A stretch of 34,538 bases of DNA, from assembly GCA_036381495.1 (NCBI GenBank), contig DASVCS010000023.1, forward strand, positions 1 to 34,538. The letters run 5' to 3'. Position numbers and translations under genes: made by a program. Origin of the DNA: DASVCS01 sp036381495. GTDB lineage: Bacteria > Gemmatimonadota > Gemmatimonadetes > Longimicrobiales > RSA9. The notes under the pieces were generated by a model. It had not been told where the DNA came from. It did no database searches and saw only the letters and a program-made list of their open reading frames with translations. This document shows, piece by piece, positions 7,260-16,500 of the stretch (positions are counted from its first letter, which is position 1; the number at the start of each line of letters is the position of its first letter).

Positions 7260-9608
7260 ATGGCCAACGACACGGTAACGACGCAGAAGATCACGATCCC
7301 GGTCTCCGGGATGACGTGTGCCGCGTGTTCGGCGCGGGTCCAGCGGGCGCTCGAGCGGACGCCCGGGGTGACGGACGCGGCGGTCAACCTGATGATGAAG
7401 AACGCGACGGTGTCGTACGACGCGGCGACCGTCTCGCCGGATGCGCTGGTCGAGACGATCCGGTCGGTCGGATACGGCGCGGAGCTGCCGGCGCCGGAGC
7501 GGACGGCGCTCGAGGCGCAGGACGCGCAGGAGCGGGTGGAGGCCGGGGAGTTCCGGCGGCTGCTCGGCAAGGCGGTCTTCGCGCTGGTAGCCGGCGCGGC
7601 CGCGATGCTCCTGTCGATGCCGCTCATGGCGGCGGGCGGCGGCGCGCACGGCATCACGGTCGACCCGTTCATGCGCTGGGCGATGGAGCGGCTGACGCCG
7701 GCGCTCGAGGCGTGGGCGCCGTGGCTGTACGCCCTGGATCCGCGCGCGCTCTCGTTCGGGCTGCTGGCGCTGACGGGGGTGGTGATGGGGTGGGCGGGGC
7801 GGCACTTCTACACGCGGGCGTGGGCGGCGCTGCGCCACCGCTCGGCGGACATGAACACGCTGGTCTCGCTCGGCACGGGCGCGGCCTTCCTCTTCTCGGC
7901 GGCCGCCACGCTCGCGCCGGACTTCTTCATTTCCCGCGGCGTCGCGCCGGACGTCTACTACGAGGCGGTGATCCTCATCATCGCGCTCGTACTGGTGGGC
8001 AACACGCTCGAGGCGCGAGCCAAGCGGCAGACCACGGCCGCGCTGCGGGCGCTCGCGGGGCTCCAGCCGAAGACGGCGCGCGTGCTGCGCAATGGCGCCG
8101 AAGTCGACGTCCCGGTCGAGGCGGTCGTCGCGGGCGATGTCGTCCTGGTCCGTCCGGGCGAGCGGATCCCGGTCGACGGCGAGGTCGTCGCGGGCGCGAG
8201 CGCCGTGGACGAGTCGATGCTGACGGGCGAGTCGCTCCCGGTCGAGAAGGCGCCGGGCGACCGCGTGATCGGCGGGACGATCAACCGGACGGGCGCGTTC
8301 CGCTACCGCGCGACGACGCTGGGCGAGGCAAGCGTGCTCGCGCGGATCGTGAAGCTCATGCGCGATGCACAGGGCTCGCGCGCGCCGGTCCAGCGGCTGG
8401 CGGACCGGATCAGCGCGGTCTTCGTCCCCGCCGTCCTCGCCATCGCCGTCACGACCTTCGCGGCGTGGTGGCTCATGGCGGGCGAGGCCGCCGTGGTGCG
8501 CGGCTTCGCGGCGGCCATTGCCGTGCTGATCATCGCCTGCCCCTGCGCCATGGGCCTCGCCGTCCCGACCGCGATCATGGTCGCGACCGGAAAGGGCGCC
8601 GAGCTCGGGATCCTGATCAAGGGCGGCGAGGCGCTCCAGCGGGTGCAGAGCGTGGACACCGTCGTGCTCGACAAGACCGGCACCGTCACCGAGGGCCGGC
8701 CGGCGGTGACGGATCTCATCCTCGCCCCGGGCGCCTCGCTCACGGACGAGCGCCTGCTCGCCCTCGTCGCGTCGCTCGAGCGCGGCTCGGAACACCCGCT
8801 GGCCGAGGCCGTCGTGCAATACGCGACGTCGCGCGACGTAACGCTCGCCGACGCCGCGTCGTTCGAGTCGCTCACCGGCCGCGGCGCCGCCGGGCACGTC
8901 GACGGCCACGACGTCGTCATCGGCAACCCCGCGCTCCTCGCCGAGCGCAGCGTGGATCCCTCACCGTTGCACGCGCAGGCCGAGCGCCTCGCCGCACTCG
9001 GCCGCACGCCGATGTTCGCCGCGGTCGACGGCGCGCTCGCCGGGCTCATCGCCGTCGCCGACCCGGTCAAGACGACGTCGCGCGAGGCCATCACCCGCCT
9101 CCGCGGGCTGGGGCTCGACGTCGTCCTCCTGACCGGCGACAACGAGCGCACCGCGCGGGCGATCGCGCGCGAGGTCGGCATCGAGCACGTCGTCGCCGGC
9201 GTGATGCCGGAGGGGAAGGTCGCCGAAGTGCAGCGGCTCCAGCGCGAGGGACGCGTCGTCGCCATGGTCGGCGACGGCATCAACGACGCACCCGCGCTCG
9301 CCCACGCCGACGTCGGCATCGCCATCGGCACCGGCACCGACATCGCCGCCGAGGCCAGCGACATCACGCTCATGCGCGGCGACCTGCGCGGCGTCGCCGA
9401 GGCGATCCGCCTCTCGCGCCGGACTATGGGCACCATGCGCCAGAACCTGTTCTGGGCGTTCATCTACAACGTCATCGGCATCCCGATCGCCGCCGGCGCG
9501 CTCTACCCCGCGTTCGGCGTGCTGCTCAGCCCGATCCTGGCCAGCGCGGCCATGGCGTTCAGCTCGGTGAGCGTGGTGTCGAACAGCCTGCGGCTGCGGC
9601 GGTTTTGA
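7260..9608 (+). CDS. copA: Copper-exporting P1B-type ATPase
   Basis: Inner-membrane Cu(I) efflux pump, 782 aa. One N-terminal heavy-metal-associated domain carries GMTCAAC (Cys20, Cys23). Next come paired transmembrane helices (about 100-240), the actuator-domain loop MLTGESLPVEK, the membrane CPC metal site (Cys427-Pro-Cys429) and the phosphorylation motif DKTGTVTEG (Asp471). The nucleotide-binding GSEHPLAEA and the hinge VGDGINDAPALAHADVG (about 670) follow. The last helices carry YNVIGIPIAAG and MAFSSVSVVSNSLRL, with the Asn, Tyr, Met and Ser residues typical of the Cu+ class. The ATG at 7260 follows GAGGT at good spacing. An in-frame ATG at 7203 would lie inside the operator. It is probably repressed by CsoR through the two upstream palindromes. 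The stop codon lies in the first copy of an 18-bp direct repeat beside the MITE-like insert. Confidence 0.96.
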   Translation: MANDTVTTQKITIPVSGMTCAACSARVQRALERTPGVTDAAVNLMMKNATVSYDAATVSPDALVETIRSVGYGAELPAPERTALEAQDAQERVEAGEFRRLLGKAVFALVAGAAAMLLSMPLMAAGGGAHGITVDPFMRWAMERLTPALEAWAPWLYALDPRALSFGLLALTGVVMGWAGRHFYTRAWAALRHRSADMNTLVSLGTGAAFLFSAAATLAPDFFISRGVAPDVYYEAVILIIALVLVGNTLEARAKRQTTAALRALAGLQPKTARVLRNGAEVDVPVEAVVAGDVVLVRPGERIPVDGEVVAGASAVDESMLTGESLPVEKAPGDRVIGGTINRTGAFRYRATTLGEASVLARIVKLMRDAQGSRAPVQRLADRISAVFVPAVLAIAVTTFAAWWLMAGEAAVVRGFAAAIAVLIIACPCAMGLAVPTAIMVATGKGAELGILIKGGEALQRVQSVDTVVLDKTGTVTEGRPAVTDLILAPGASLTDERLLALVASLERGSEHPLAEAVVQYATSRDVTLADAASFESLTGRGAAGHVDGHDVVIGNPALLAERSVDPSPLHAQAERLAALGRTPMFAAVDGALAGLIAVADPVKTTSREAITRLRGLGLDVVLLTGDNERTARAIAREVGIEHVVAGVMPEGKVAEVQRLQREGRVVAMVGDGINDAPALAHADVGIAIGTGTDIAAEASDITLMRGDLRGVAEAIRLSRRTMGTMRQNLFWAFIYNVIGIPIAAGALYPAFGVLLSPILASAAMAFSSVSVVSNSLRLRRF

Positions 9609-9641
9609 TATGCGGACCTGTGTTGATATGCGGACCTGGTT
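9606..9641. repeat. 18-bp tandem duplication at the copA stop codon
   Basis: TGATATGCGGACCTG occurs at 9606-9620 and again at 9624-9638, with 3-bp spacers. The first copy contains the copA TGA stop and the second contains the outer end of the left terminal inverted repeat of the neighbouring element. It looks like a small duplication of the element's left end. Confidence 0.75.
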
Positions 9642-9922
9642 TCACTTTTTCGATTCGTCTCATCCATGCGTCCCTGTGGCCGGCTTCGACGCGCTCCGCG
9701 GGACGGACCACGGTCCGGAGCGCCAGCGCGAGGGGCCGGATCGCTGTTCCGCGCGACCGCCCAGCCGTGGCGGCAGGTTGTCCGCCACTGGCCGGCGCCG
9801 GCCAGCAGCTCAACAGTTCCAGCACCTCCACTCGGCGGCGATCGGGACGGCGTGCCTGCGTGCGGCTTGGGACGGTAGCGATACGTTTTGGGTCGAATCG
9901 AAAAAGTAAAACCTGGTCCGCA
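9629..9922. mobile_element. MITE-like 294-bp element with 29-bp terminal inverted repeats
   Basis: The left end (9629-9657, beginning TGCGGACCTGGTTTCAC) and the reverse complement of the right end (9894-9922, beginning TGCGGACCAGGTTTTAC) agree at 27 of 29 positions, and both finish in TTTTTCGATTCG. The interior has no credible gene but includes a perfect 18-bp palindrome (9788-9805, centred on GGCGCC) and a 7-bp hairpin (9767-9773/9782-9788). It sits 20 bp after the copA stop and 40 bp before csoR, separating two genes that would otherwise be adjacent. No target-site duplication is evident. It could be a transposon-derived MITE or a large intergenic hairpin repeat. No transposase is present in the window. 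Confidence 0.65.
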
Positions 9923-9962
9923 CTGGGCGGCCGGCATTGCGGATTGGGCGAGAGGAGAATCG

Positions 9963-10346
9963 ATGGAGCCGAACGAGACGAGAGCCGATGAATCGCAACC
10001 CGCACGTCACGCGCCCCACGCCGGGTGCGGCTGCGGGTGCGGCACCGACGCGAGCGGGCGCAAGGCCGTGGGTGTGGATCCGGAGCGCAAGACGCGCAAC
10101 ATCAAGCGGCTACGCCGCATCGAGGGGCAGGTCCGCGGGCTCCAGCGCATGGTCGAGGAGGACCGCTACTGCGCGGACATCATGACCCAGATCGCCTCGG
10201 TGCACGAGGCGCTGCGCGCGGTCGGCAAGGAGCTGATGCGCAATCACCTGCGCCACTGCGCCGCCACCGCGATCCGCGCGGGCGACGGCGAGGCGGAGGC
10301 GATGTACGACGAGTTGATCGAGCTCATGTACCGGCATGTGCGGTGA
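9963..10346 (+). CDS. csoR: Copper-sensing transcriptional repressor CsoR
   Basis: A 127-aa, all-helical repressor of the CsoR/RcnR (DUF156) family that releases operator DNA on binding Cu(I). The core starts near residue 42 (KTRNIKRLRRIEGQVRGLQRMVEEDRYCADIMTQI in outline). The Cu ligands are Cys70, His95 and Cys99, matching the 25- and 4-residue spacing of Mycobacterium tuberculosis CsoR (Cys36, His61, Cys65). Unusually, the N-terminal 40 residues include HAPHAGCGCGCG, a His/Cys cluster (Cys22, 24, 26) that could bind extra metal. The ATG at 9963 follows GAGGAGAAT, a strong ribosome site; an in-frame upstream ATG at 9888 lies in the MITE-like element. Its target is probably the pair of palindromes at the copA promoter. 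The MITE-like insertion could separate its expression from that of copA. Confidence 0.94.
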   Translation: MEPNETRADESQPARHAPHAGCGCGCGTDASGRKAVGVDPERKTRNIKRLRRIEGQVRGLQRMVEEDRYCADIMTQIASVHEALRAVGKELMRNHLRHCAATAIRAGDGEAEAMYDELIELMYRHVR

Positions 10347-10369
10347 AGGGGGACGCCGCCCCGCCCCCC

Positions 10370-10427
10370 GGTTCGGAGCCGCGCGGCCGCTCGCTGCGCT
10401 CGGTTCGCGGGCGCGCATGACTCCGAA
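10370..10427. repeat. 58-bp palindromic intergenic repeat, copy 1
   Basis: It begins GGTTCGGAGCCGCGCGGCCG and ends GACTCCGAA, so its ends pair as TTCGGAG/CTCCGAA. It is identical at 53 of 58 positions to copy 2 (12079-12136), in the same orientation. It starts 23 bp after the csoR stop. Since copy 2 also lies just past a stop codon, a 3'-end or terminator-like role is plausible. Confidence 0.7.
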
Positions 10428-10589
10428 GTGACACGACGACCGCCCCAGCGCGCGCCCACGACCGCTCGCTCCGCATCCCCGCGCTCGCGCGACCGCACGT
10501 GGCCGAAAAAGCGCCACGCGACCGGCAGGTCACCACCCCCAAACGCCCCACCGGCCACGCGGCACGGCTCCTCACGTCTCGCCTCTGTA

Positions 10590-10626
10590 TGTTGGATAAA
10601 ATATGCAGCCGCGACGGCCGGCGCAA
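10590..10626 (-). promoter_or_regulatory. Orphan promoter-like motif (TTGCGC-N17-TATTTT, TATCCAACA)
   Basis: On the minus strand, TTGCGC (10621-10626) is followed after 17 bp by TATTTT (10598-10603), overlapping TATCCAACA (10590-10598). The same TATCCAACA element is found upstream of susC and of the S9 peptidase. Here it lies downstream of the deacetylase stop and points into 240 bp without a gene, ending at the palindromic repeat and csoR. It may drive a small RNA or be a relic. Apart from this motif and the repeat, I see nothing in 10347-10641. Confidence 0.45.
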
Positions 10627-10641
10627 GAGGCACGGACCTAC

Positions 10642-11427
10642 TCAATCGGACAGCACCTCGAAACCGAACTGGTACGGCGAGAGGAACCACGGCGACATGG
10701 CAATGCGGGGCAGGCGGAACGGGTCGGAATCCGGGCGCACGGCGCCGCCGAAGGTCGCGGCGCAACAGCGGAACCCCGCCCGGCGCACGATGTCGCGGCT
10801 CGCTTCGGTGATGCGTTCGGGTCCGCCGAACGGGTAGCTGAACAGCGTGACGGCCGTGTCCAGCTCGGCTTCGATCCGCGCCTTGGAGCCGGCGATCTCC
10901 TTGATCGCATCGGCGTGGGAAGCGACGCCGAGGTCGATGTGGGTCAGGGTATGGGCGCCGATTTCGAAGCCGTCCTGGTGGAGGTCGCGGACGTCGTCCC
11001 AGGTCATCCACTCGGTCGGGATGGCGTGGTGGGCATCCCACCAGGGGACGCGGTCCGTGCCGATGAAGCCGGGCGAGATGAAGAAGCATGCGGGGAGGCC
11101 GTAGCGCCGGAGCCGGTGGCGGACGGTGCGGTGGTTGTCTTCATAGCCATCATCGAAGGTGATGACGGCGAGTCGGCCGAGGTCGGCGCCGGCCTCGATG
11201 CGGTCCAGGAGTTCTCCGAGGCCGACCACGCGGAAGAAGCGTCCGATGAAGCGGCAGAAGCGATCGAATTCCGCTTCGGTGCAACTGATGGGATCGCCCT
11301 CGAAGCGATCGTCCACGCGGTGGAAGACCAGGACCAGCGCGCGGTTGCGAAAGAACGGTTTGTATACGCCGGTGTGGAAGATGAGCCACCCGAAGGCGGC
11401 CTTGAGGCGTCGCTTCCAGCGGCTCAT
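10642..11427 (-). CDS. Polysaccharide deacetylase (NodB homology, CE4)
   Basis: A 261-aa carbohydrate-esterase family 4 enzyme, which removes N- or O-acetyl groups from chitin-like or exopolysaccharide chains using a bound divalent metal. CE4 motif 1 is TFDDGY (catalytic base Asp92, metal ligand Asp93), motif 2 is HTLTH (His159 and His163) and motif 3 is SYPFGG. The N-terminal stretch AFGWLIFHTGVYKPFF is moderately hydrophobic but no clear signal peptide is seen. VLVFHRVDD is the usual opening strand of these deacetylases. The gene stands alone on the minus strand, with about 730 bp of gene-free DNA upstream. A role in surface-polysaccharide modification is inferred; the substrate is not determinable. 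Confidence 0.92.
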   Translation of the reverse strand: MSRWKRRLKAAFGWLIFHTGVYKPFFRNRALVLVFHRVDDRFEGDPISCTEAEFDRFCRFIGRFFRVVGLGELLDRIEAGADLGRLAVITFDDGYEDNHRTVRHRLRRYGLPACFFISPGFIGTDRVPWWDAHHAIPTEWMTWDDVRDLHQDGFEIGAHTLTHIDLGVASHADAIKEIAGSKARIEAELDTAVTLFSYPFGGPERITEASRDIVRRAGFRCCAATFGGAVRPDSDPFRLPRIAMSPWFLSPYQFGFEVLSD

Positions 11428-12074
11428 GCGTGGGCCGGCGGGTGCTGTCGAGTGCCCGGCGTGGGGCCGCGCGGGAGCTCCGGGGTCCGGCCGACCGGCG
11501 TGGGTCGCATCATCGCGTGGCGCGGGTGGGCCGGTCCGGCGGCGTAGCCGGCAGCGGATTCCGGGCCGGCGCCGAGACGGGGCGGGGAGCTCGACGCCAT
11601 GCGGTGGCTGTCTCGCATACTCACGCGCTGCGCTCCACGCCGGGGCGCCGGGGCCGCGGCCGAAGCGGCGGCATCCCGGACCCGGCCGGGTGAATTCGGT
11701 GTTTGCGGCGCCCGGTGCGGAGGCCGCCGTGTCCTCGGGGGCGCGGCCCTCCGACGGTGCCGGGCCGTGCCCCGGAGGCTCGCCGGCGCTCTCGGTACAC
11801 CCGGAGGAGATGCGGAAGTTCCGGAAACACGGACGAGCCTCCGCGCGTGCGCCCGACCTGTTGGATTACGACGCGGCGATGGTGCACGACGCGTTCCACG
11901 CAGTCGGTTCGACGCAGATGCGGCCGGCCCACGCCGCGCCCGATCTTCCGGGTGGACCCACCGGGTCGTACGGGCGCGCCGTGACGCCGGGCCGCCGGGC
12001 CGCGGAGCAGGGGGTGGGGTGAGGGTCGCACGCACGCGCCGCAGTGCCGCGACCCCGTGCTCGAGCGGTTCACC
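11428..12074. other. Gene-free stretch between deacetylase and susD
   Basis: Long frames are open on both strands, but their residues are Arg/Pro/Ala-rich and unlike any protein family, as expected for out-of-frame GC-rich DNA. I find no start with a ribosome site, no tRNA and no clear promoter for the minus-strand deacetylase. The only recognisable element is the palindromic repeat beginning at 12075. Confidence 0.45.
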
Positions 12075-12142
12075 CGCGGGTTCGGAGCCGCGCGGCCGCT
12101 CGCCGCGCTCGGTCCGCGGACGCGTACGACTCCGAACCCGCG
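12075..12142. repeat. 58-bp palindromic intergenic repeat, copy 2, with 13-bp stem
   Basis: The core at 12079-12136 matches copy 1 at 53 of 58 positions. Here the pairing extends to CGCGGGTTCGGAG (12075-12087) with CTCCGAACCCGCG (12130-12142), a perfect 13-bp stem. It begins 11 bp beyond the susD stop on the minus strand, so it probably acts as a terminator or 3'-end stabiliser for the susCD transcript, although no T-run follows. Confidence 0.7.
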
Positions 12143-12153
12143 CGACGACAGCC

Positions 12154-13497
12154 TTAGCAGGTCCCCGCGATGTGGCAGTTCGCGAGGCGCTCGACCTGCG
12201 GAATCGGGAAGAACGTTCCCGGCGCGACCACGGCATCGGCGGACGGATCCCACGCCGGCGCCGTGATGCCGAAGCGGTACATGTCCGAGAGCCGTCGGTT
12301 CATGAGGAACAGGCTGCTGCGCCGCTCGTGCCGGAGCATCTCGAGCGGCGTCTCCGGGTGCACGCCCGGGTCGTACGCCGTCACCTCATCGAGCGCGCGC
12401 ACGGCGTTGATCTGCGCGACCGCATCCCCCGTGCGCCCGTTCGCCAGCGCATCCTCGGCGAGGATCAGGTGCATCTCACGCGCGGAGACGACGGTTTCGG
12501 TCGTGTAGATGAACGCATCCCGGAACGCCTGGATCTCCGCACTCACATGCGGATCCGGGATGTCGTCGATCAGGTCCATGAACGTGATCCCCGTGATCGC
12601 CGCGGGGTCCTCCGGGTCCGTCGAGACGTACGCGGGTCCGAACTGGAGTTCCGCCCGGTCGTTCATGTTGTGGCCGAGCGTGATCTCGCCGCCGGGTACC
12701 ATGTCGTCGCCGCTGAGCGTGATCGCGTAGCGCCAGTCGGGGTCCGGGCCCAGCGCGAAGAACGCGAGCGCATCCTGCACCGCCGCCTCACTCGAAACCA
12801 GCGGGTCGGCGGGCGTACCCGACGGCGGGTTCAGGAGCGTCCACACGGCTTTCGCGTGGTGTGCGCGCGAGCGCAGCGCCGTCATGGTGAGCCGGAGGTC
12901 GAGATCGTTCACCGCGCTGGCGATCGCGAGCCCCTTCGTCAGATAATCGACCGCCGTGTCGTAGAGCCCGCCCATGTTTTCCGGGCCGACCGGCGGCGCC
13001 GCCTCCCCGCGGTCCGAGAGGGCGAAGTCCTCCCAGGTGTCCGCAATGTTCATGTACGCGATCGCGCCGTACATGTACGCGCGCGCGAGGAGCCGCGGAT
13101 CGCGCAGCGTCCCTTCCTCTTGAAAACTCTCGACCACGCGGATCGCCTCATCGGCCATCCAGCGCCCCTGCGCGACGAACGGGAACGCGACGTTGCTGAA
13201 CTCGTTCTGCGGATCGTTCAACTCCCCGATGTTCAACTGGTTCCAGGCGTCCCGCGAGCCGATGTAGGTGATCTCGTCCGTCACGGGAGAATAGACCCCC
13301 AGCGAAGCGGCCAGGCCGCGCGCTACCGTGCCGAACGCGCCGTTGACCACGGCGCTCGCCGCCTCCGGTCGCGTCAGGTCCTCGCCCTTGACGTTGTTCG
13401 GGTTCTCGACGTCGAACAGGCCGTCGCACCCCGCGAACAGCAAGCCCGCCGCGAGCGCGCACGCGCTCAGCAACCGGCGTTTCCTTTCAGCGCTCAT
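12154..13497 (-). CDS. SusD/RagB family nutrient-binding outer-membrane lipoprotein
   Basis: A 447-aa surface lipoprotein forming the lid over a SusC-type porin. The signal ends in a lipobox (LLFAGC, Cys about residue 24). Mature-region hallmarks are the N-terminal DVENPNNVKGEDLTRPEAASAVVNGAF, the TPR-like helical segments with ARAYMYGAIAYMNIADTWEDFAL, and MHLILAEDALANGRTGDAVAQINAVRA near the C-terminus. LRHERRSSLFLMNRRLSDMYRFG is the SusD-family ending. The start has a strong ribosome site (AAGGAG, 7 nt upstream). The gene follows susC by 71 bp on the same strand, an operon arrangement typical of SusC/SusD pairs. Neighbouring secreted S9 peptidase suggests peptides rather than glycans as cargo; that is inference. 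The 13-bp palindrome downstream may end the transcript. Confidence 0.93.
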   Translation of the reverse strand: MSAERKRRLLSACALAAGLLFAGCDGLFDVENPNNVKGEDLTRPEAASAVVNGAFGTVARGLAASLGVYSPVTDEITYIGSRDAWNQLNIGELNDPQNEFSNVAFPFVAQGRWMADEAIRVVESFQEEGTLRDPRLLARAYMYGAIAYMNIADTWEDFALSDRGEAAPPVGPENMGGLYDTAVDYLTKGLAIASAVNDLDLRLTMTALRSRAHHAKAVWTLLNPPSGTPADPLVSSEAAVQDALAFFALGPDPDWRYAITLSGDDMVPGGEITLGHNMNDRAELQFGPAYVSTDPEDPAAITGITFMDLIDDIPDPHVSAEIQAFRDAFIYTTETVVSAREMHLILAEDALANGRTGDAVAQINAVRALDEVTAYDPGVHPETPLEMLRHERRSSLFLMNRRLSDMYRFGITAPAWDPSADAVVAPGTFFPIPQVERLANCHIAGTC

Positions 13498-13568
13498 CGT
13501 TGCACTCCTTGGTCCAGGCCTCGGTCGTCCTCGTGCCCGGGCGCGCGACGCGTCCGGGCCGTACCCGC

Positions 13569-16500
13569 TCAGAACGTCGCACGCACGGACAGCCCGAACC
13601 GCCTCGGGATCGGCCAGCCGTACGCATCCACGCCATCCGCGAAGTTGCACGACACACCGCCTTCCGTGCAGCGCGGGAGGTAGCTGAGCTCGGGGTCGGT
13701 GCCCGGGTACTTGGTGAAGAGAGCCAGGTTGCGGCCGTTGACCGTCAGCGCCAGCGTCTCGGCGCCGATCATGCCGGCAATGTTGCCGGGGACGTCGTAC
13801 GTGAGGCTGACCTCCCGCCAACGCAGGAAGTCACCCGGCTTGATCATGTTGAGACCCGAATACGGCGAGAGCGCCTTCAGCTCGTACGCCCACGCGCGCA
13901 CCGCTTCCAGGCGCTCCTCCGCCGTGCTGGCGGGGTTCATGAGCGTCGCCTCCGCCCACGCCGCGCGCGGCGTGTTCCGGCCGATGCTCGAACTCGCCTG
14001 GCGGAACCCGTCCGTGATGGACGTGATCTCGAAGCCGAGCCGGTACTCGAAGAGAAGACCGAGACGGAAGTTCTGGAGAAAGCCGATGTCCGCGCCGAAC
14101 GCGCCGCTCCAGTCCGGCGTCGGCTTTCCCAGGTAGTGGTCGAGGAAGTCGCCGTCCCCGTCCTCATCCACCAGGAGCGGGTTGAGCAGCGGGTTGTCGA
14201 ACGAGCCGTCCGGTGGCGTGGCAAGGAACGCCAGCAGCTCGGCCTCGGTGTCCGGAGCGCCGTCACCGTTCACGTCGAACGGGAGCCGGCCTGCATCCAG
14301 GCACGCGTAGTCTTCGCCTGCCGGCCGCGCCGAGCAGGGGCCGACCAGCTTCGCGCCGAACATCGCGCCGGGCGCGTAGCCTTCCTTGATGAAGTTGCGG
14401 ACGCGCGGGTAGCTGCCCTGCGCCTTCAGCGGCGGCGCGCCGCCGAGGCTCTCGACCCGCTCCTTCATGTATGCGGCGTTCGCGAACAGCGACACCGTGA
14501 GGTTCCGACCCGCGTACGCCTGGCCGTTGATGCCCAGCTCGAGCCCGTGCGCCGAGAGACTGCCGATGTTATCGAGCTGTGTCTCCGTGAAGCCGCCGCT
14601 CGGCGCGAACTGCCGCGGCACGAGCGCATCCTCGACCTTGCGGTTCCAGTACGTCGCGCTGACACCGAGCCGGTTGTCGAACATGCCCGCCTCCGCGCCG
14701 AGCTCCCACTCCGTCGAGACCTCCGGCTTCAGATCCGGGTTGCCCAGGTTCTCCGGCATGAGCCCCGGCCCCAGACTCGTCGCGAACGCACTGAACGTCG
14801 TGATCTTATCGAACGCGCCCGGCTGGAGCCCGGACTGCCCCAGCGCCGCACGGATCCGCAGCGTCGACAGCACCTCGCTGCTCCAGCCGCTCCGATCGCT
14901 CGGCACGAGCGACACGCTGGCCTTCGGGTAGAACGCGCCCGGCGAGGTTTCACCGAACGCACTGTTCTTGTCGTAGCGCGCGCCCAGCGTGACGAACATC
15001 CAGTCGCGGTAGCCGAGCTGCTCCTGCGCCAGGAGCCCCGCATTGACCACGGACAGCGCGCTCTCGAATACATCCCGGTTCTGCGCGCCACCGGCCACGT
15101 CGATCCCCGGCGCCGGGAAGATGGCGCCGCTGCCGCCCGCGGTCTCCGAGGAGGAGAAGAAACCCTGGCCACCCACCACGAGCGTGGACGTGAAGTCCTC
15201 ACCGAACCGGGTGTCCCAGTTCGCCTTGACGTCCACCGTGAGCTCCTTGCTGCGACGGGCACTGATCGAACGCGCGCCCAACGTGTCGGAGGTGCTGATT
15301 CCGTCGACGTTGTAGCCGAACGGCGTGACCGTCTCGCCACGGTCGTCCAGCACGTCCACGCCCAGCGTCGCCTCCGCCTGGAGCGTCGGCGTCAACTCGT
15401 ACGTCGCGCGAATGCTCCCGACGAAGCGTTCGGCGTCGTTCGTCTCCTGGCGGTACATCACCTCGCGCAGCGTGCCGAACGTCGGCGCGCCCGTCGGGTT
15501 GCCCGCGCCGGCGCACGTCCCGTCGCCCACGACCTCGCTGAAACACGTCGCCCGCTCGGGCTTGCTGTAGAGCGCGATCGAGAACGGTGAGTAAATCGAG
15601 TTCCCCGCGTTCGGCACGTTCGTGATCGCGTGCACGTACATCCCGGACGTGTGGAGCTGGAGCCGGTCCGTCGGCTGAATCGTCGTGTTGAGCGTGAACT
15701 GCTTGCGGTTGTTCGTGTCCCGGACCGGTCCCAGATCCTCGCCCCCCATCGGGCCGTCTCCCGTCGCGTAGCGGCCCGACAGATAGTAGCTCAGCATCGG
15801 GACCCCGCCCGAGAGCGACATCGAATACGACTGCTCATAGCCCGTCTCGAAGATCCGCTCGAAAATCGGCACCGAGAACGGCTCGAACGGCTGAATGTCC
15901 CGCCCGTAGAACCGGCTCAGCGACTCTGCCTGCTCCGGCGTCCGCGCGAATCCCGAGTTCGGCGCGATCTGCCCCGCCGGATAGCTCGTCAGCGCCTGAT
16001 CGATCGACACCGCCCATCGCGGATCCCCCGCCGAACCGCGCTTCGTGAAGATCTGGATCACGCCGTTCGACGCTTCCGTCCCGTAAAGCGTCGCCGCCGC
16101 CGCTCCCTTCAGGATCTCGATGCGCGCGATCGCGTTCGGATCGATGTCGTCCAGCCGCGAGCCCGCAAACCCGCCCGAATTGTCGATGCGCACGCCATCA
16201 ACATAGACGATCGGCTCGTTCGACTGCGCCAGACTCGCCGACCCGCGGATCCGGATCCGCGCACCCTGTCCCGACAACCCACCACCCGGCAAACCGAGCA
16301 CACCCGGCTCCCGGGCCTGGAGGATCTGGCTCACACTGTTCACCGGCGCGACCTCGAGCGACGGCGCATCGATCGTCGCGATCGTGTTCCCCAACTTCCG
16401 CTTCTCCGTCTCGACCCCGGCACCCGTCACCACGATCTCGTCCAGGCTGATCGCCGACAGACCCAACTCGAAATTGGCCGTGGCCGCGCCGCCGGACGGC

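Noticed and set aside
6066..8909. 947-residue open frame antisense to copA and dinB
   Set aside because: It is the mirror of real codon usage in copA (strong domain evidence on the plus strand), is Arg/Asp/His-rich and matches no family.
9610..9909. 99-residue frame inside the MITE-like element
   Set aside because: It begins in the 18-bp duplication, ends in the right inverted repeat and has no protein-like features.
11424..12236. 270-residue minus-strand frame between deacetylase and susD
   Set aside because: Composition is Arg/Pro/Ala-rich, it runs through the palindromic repeat, and overlaps susD; no ribosome site was seen.
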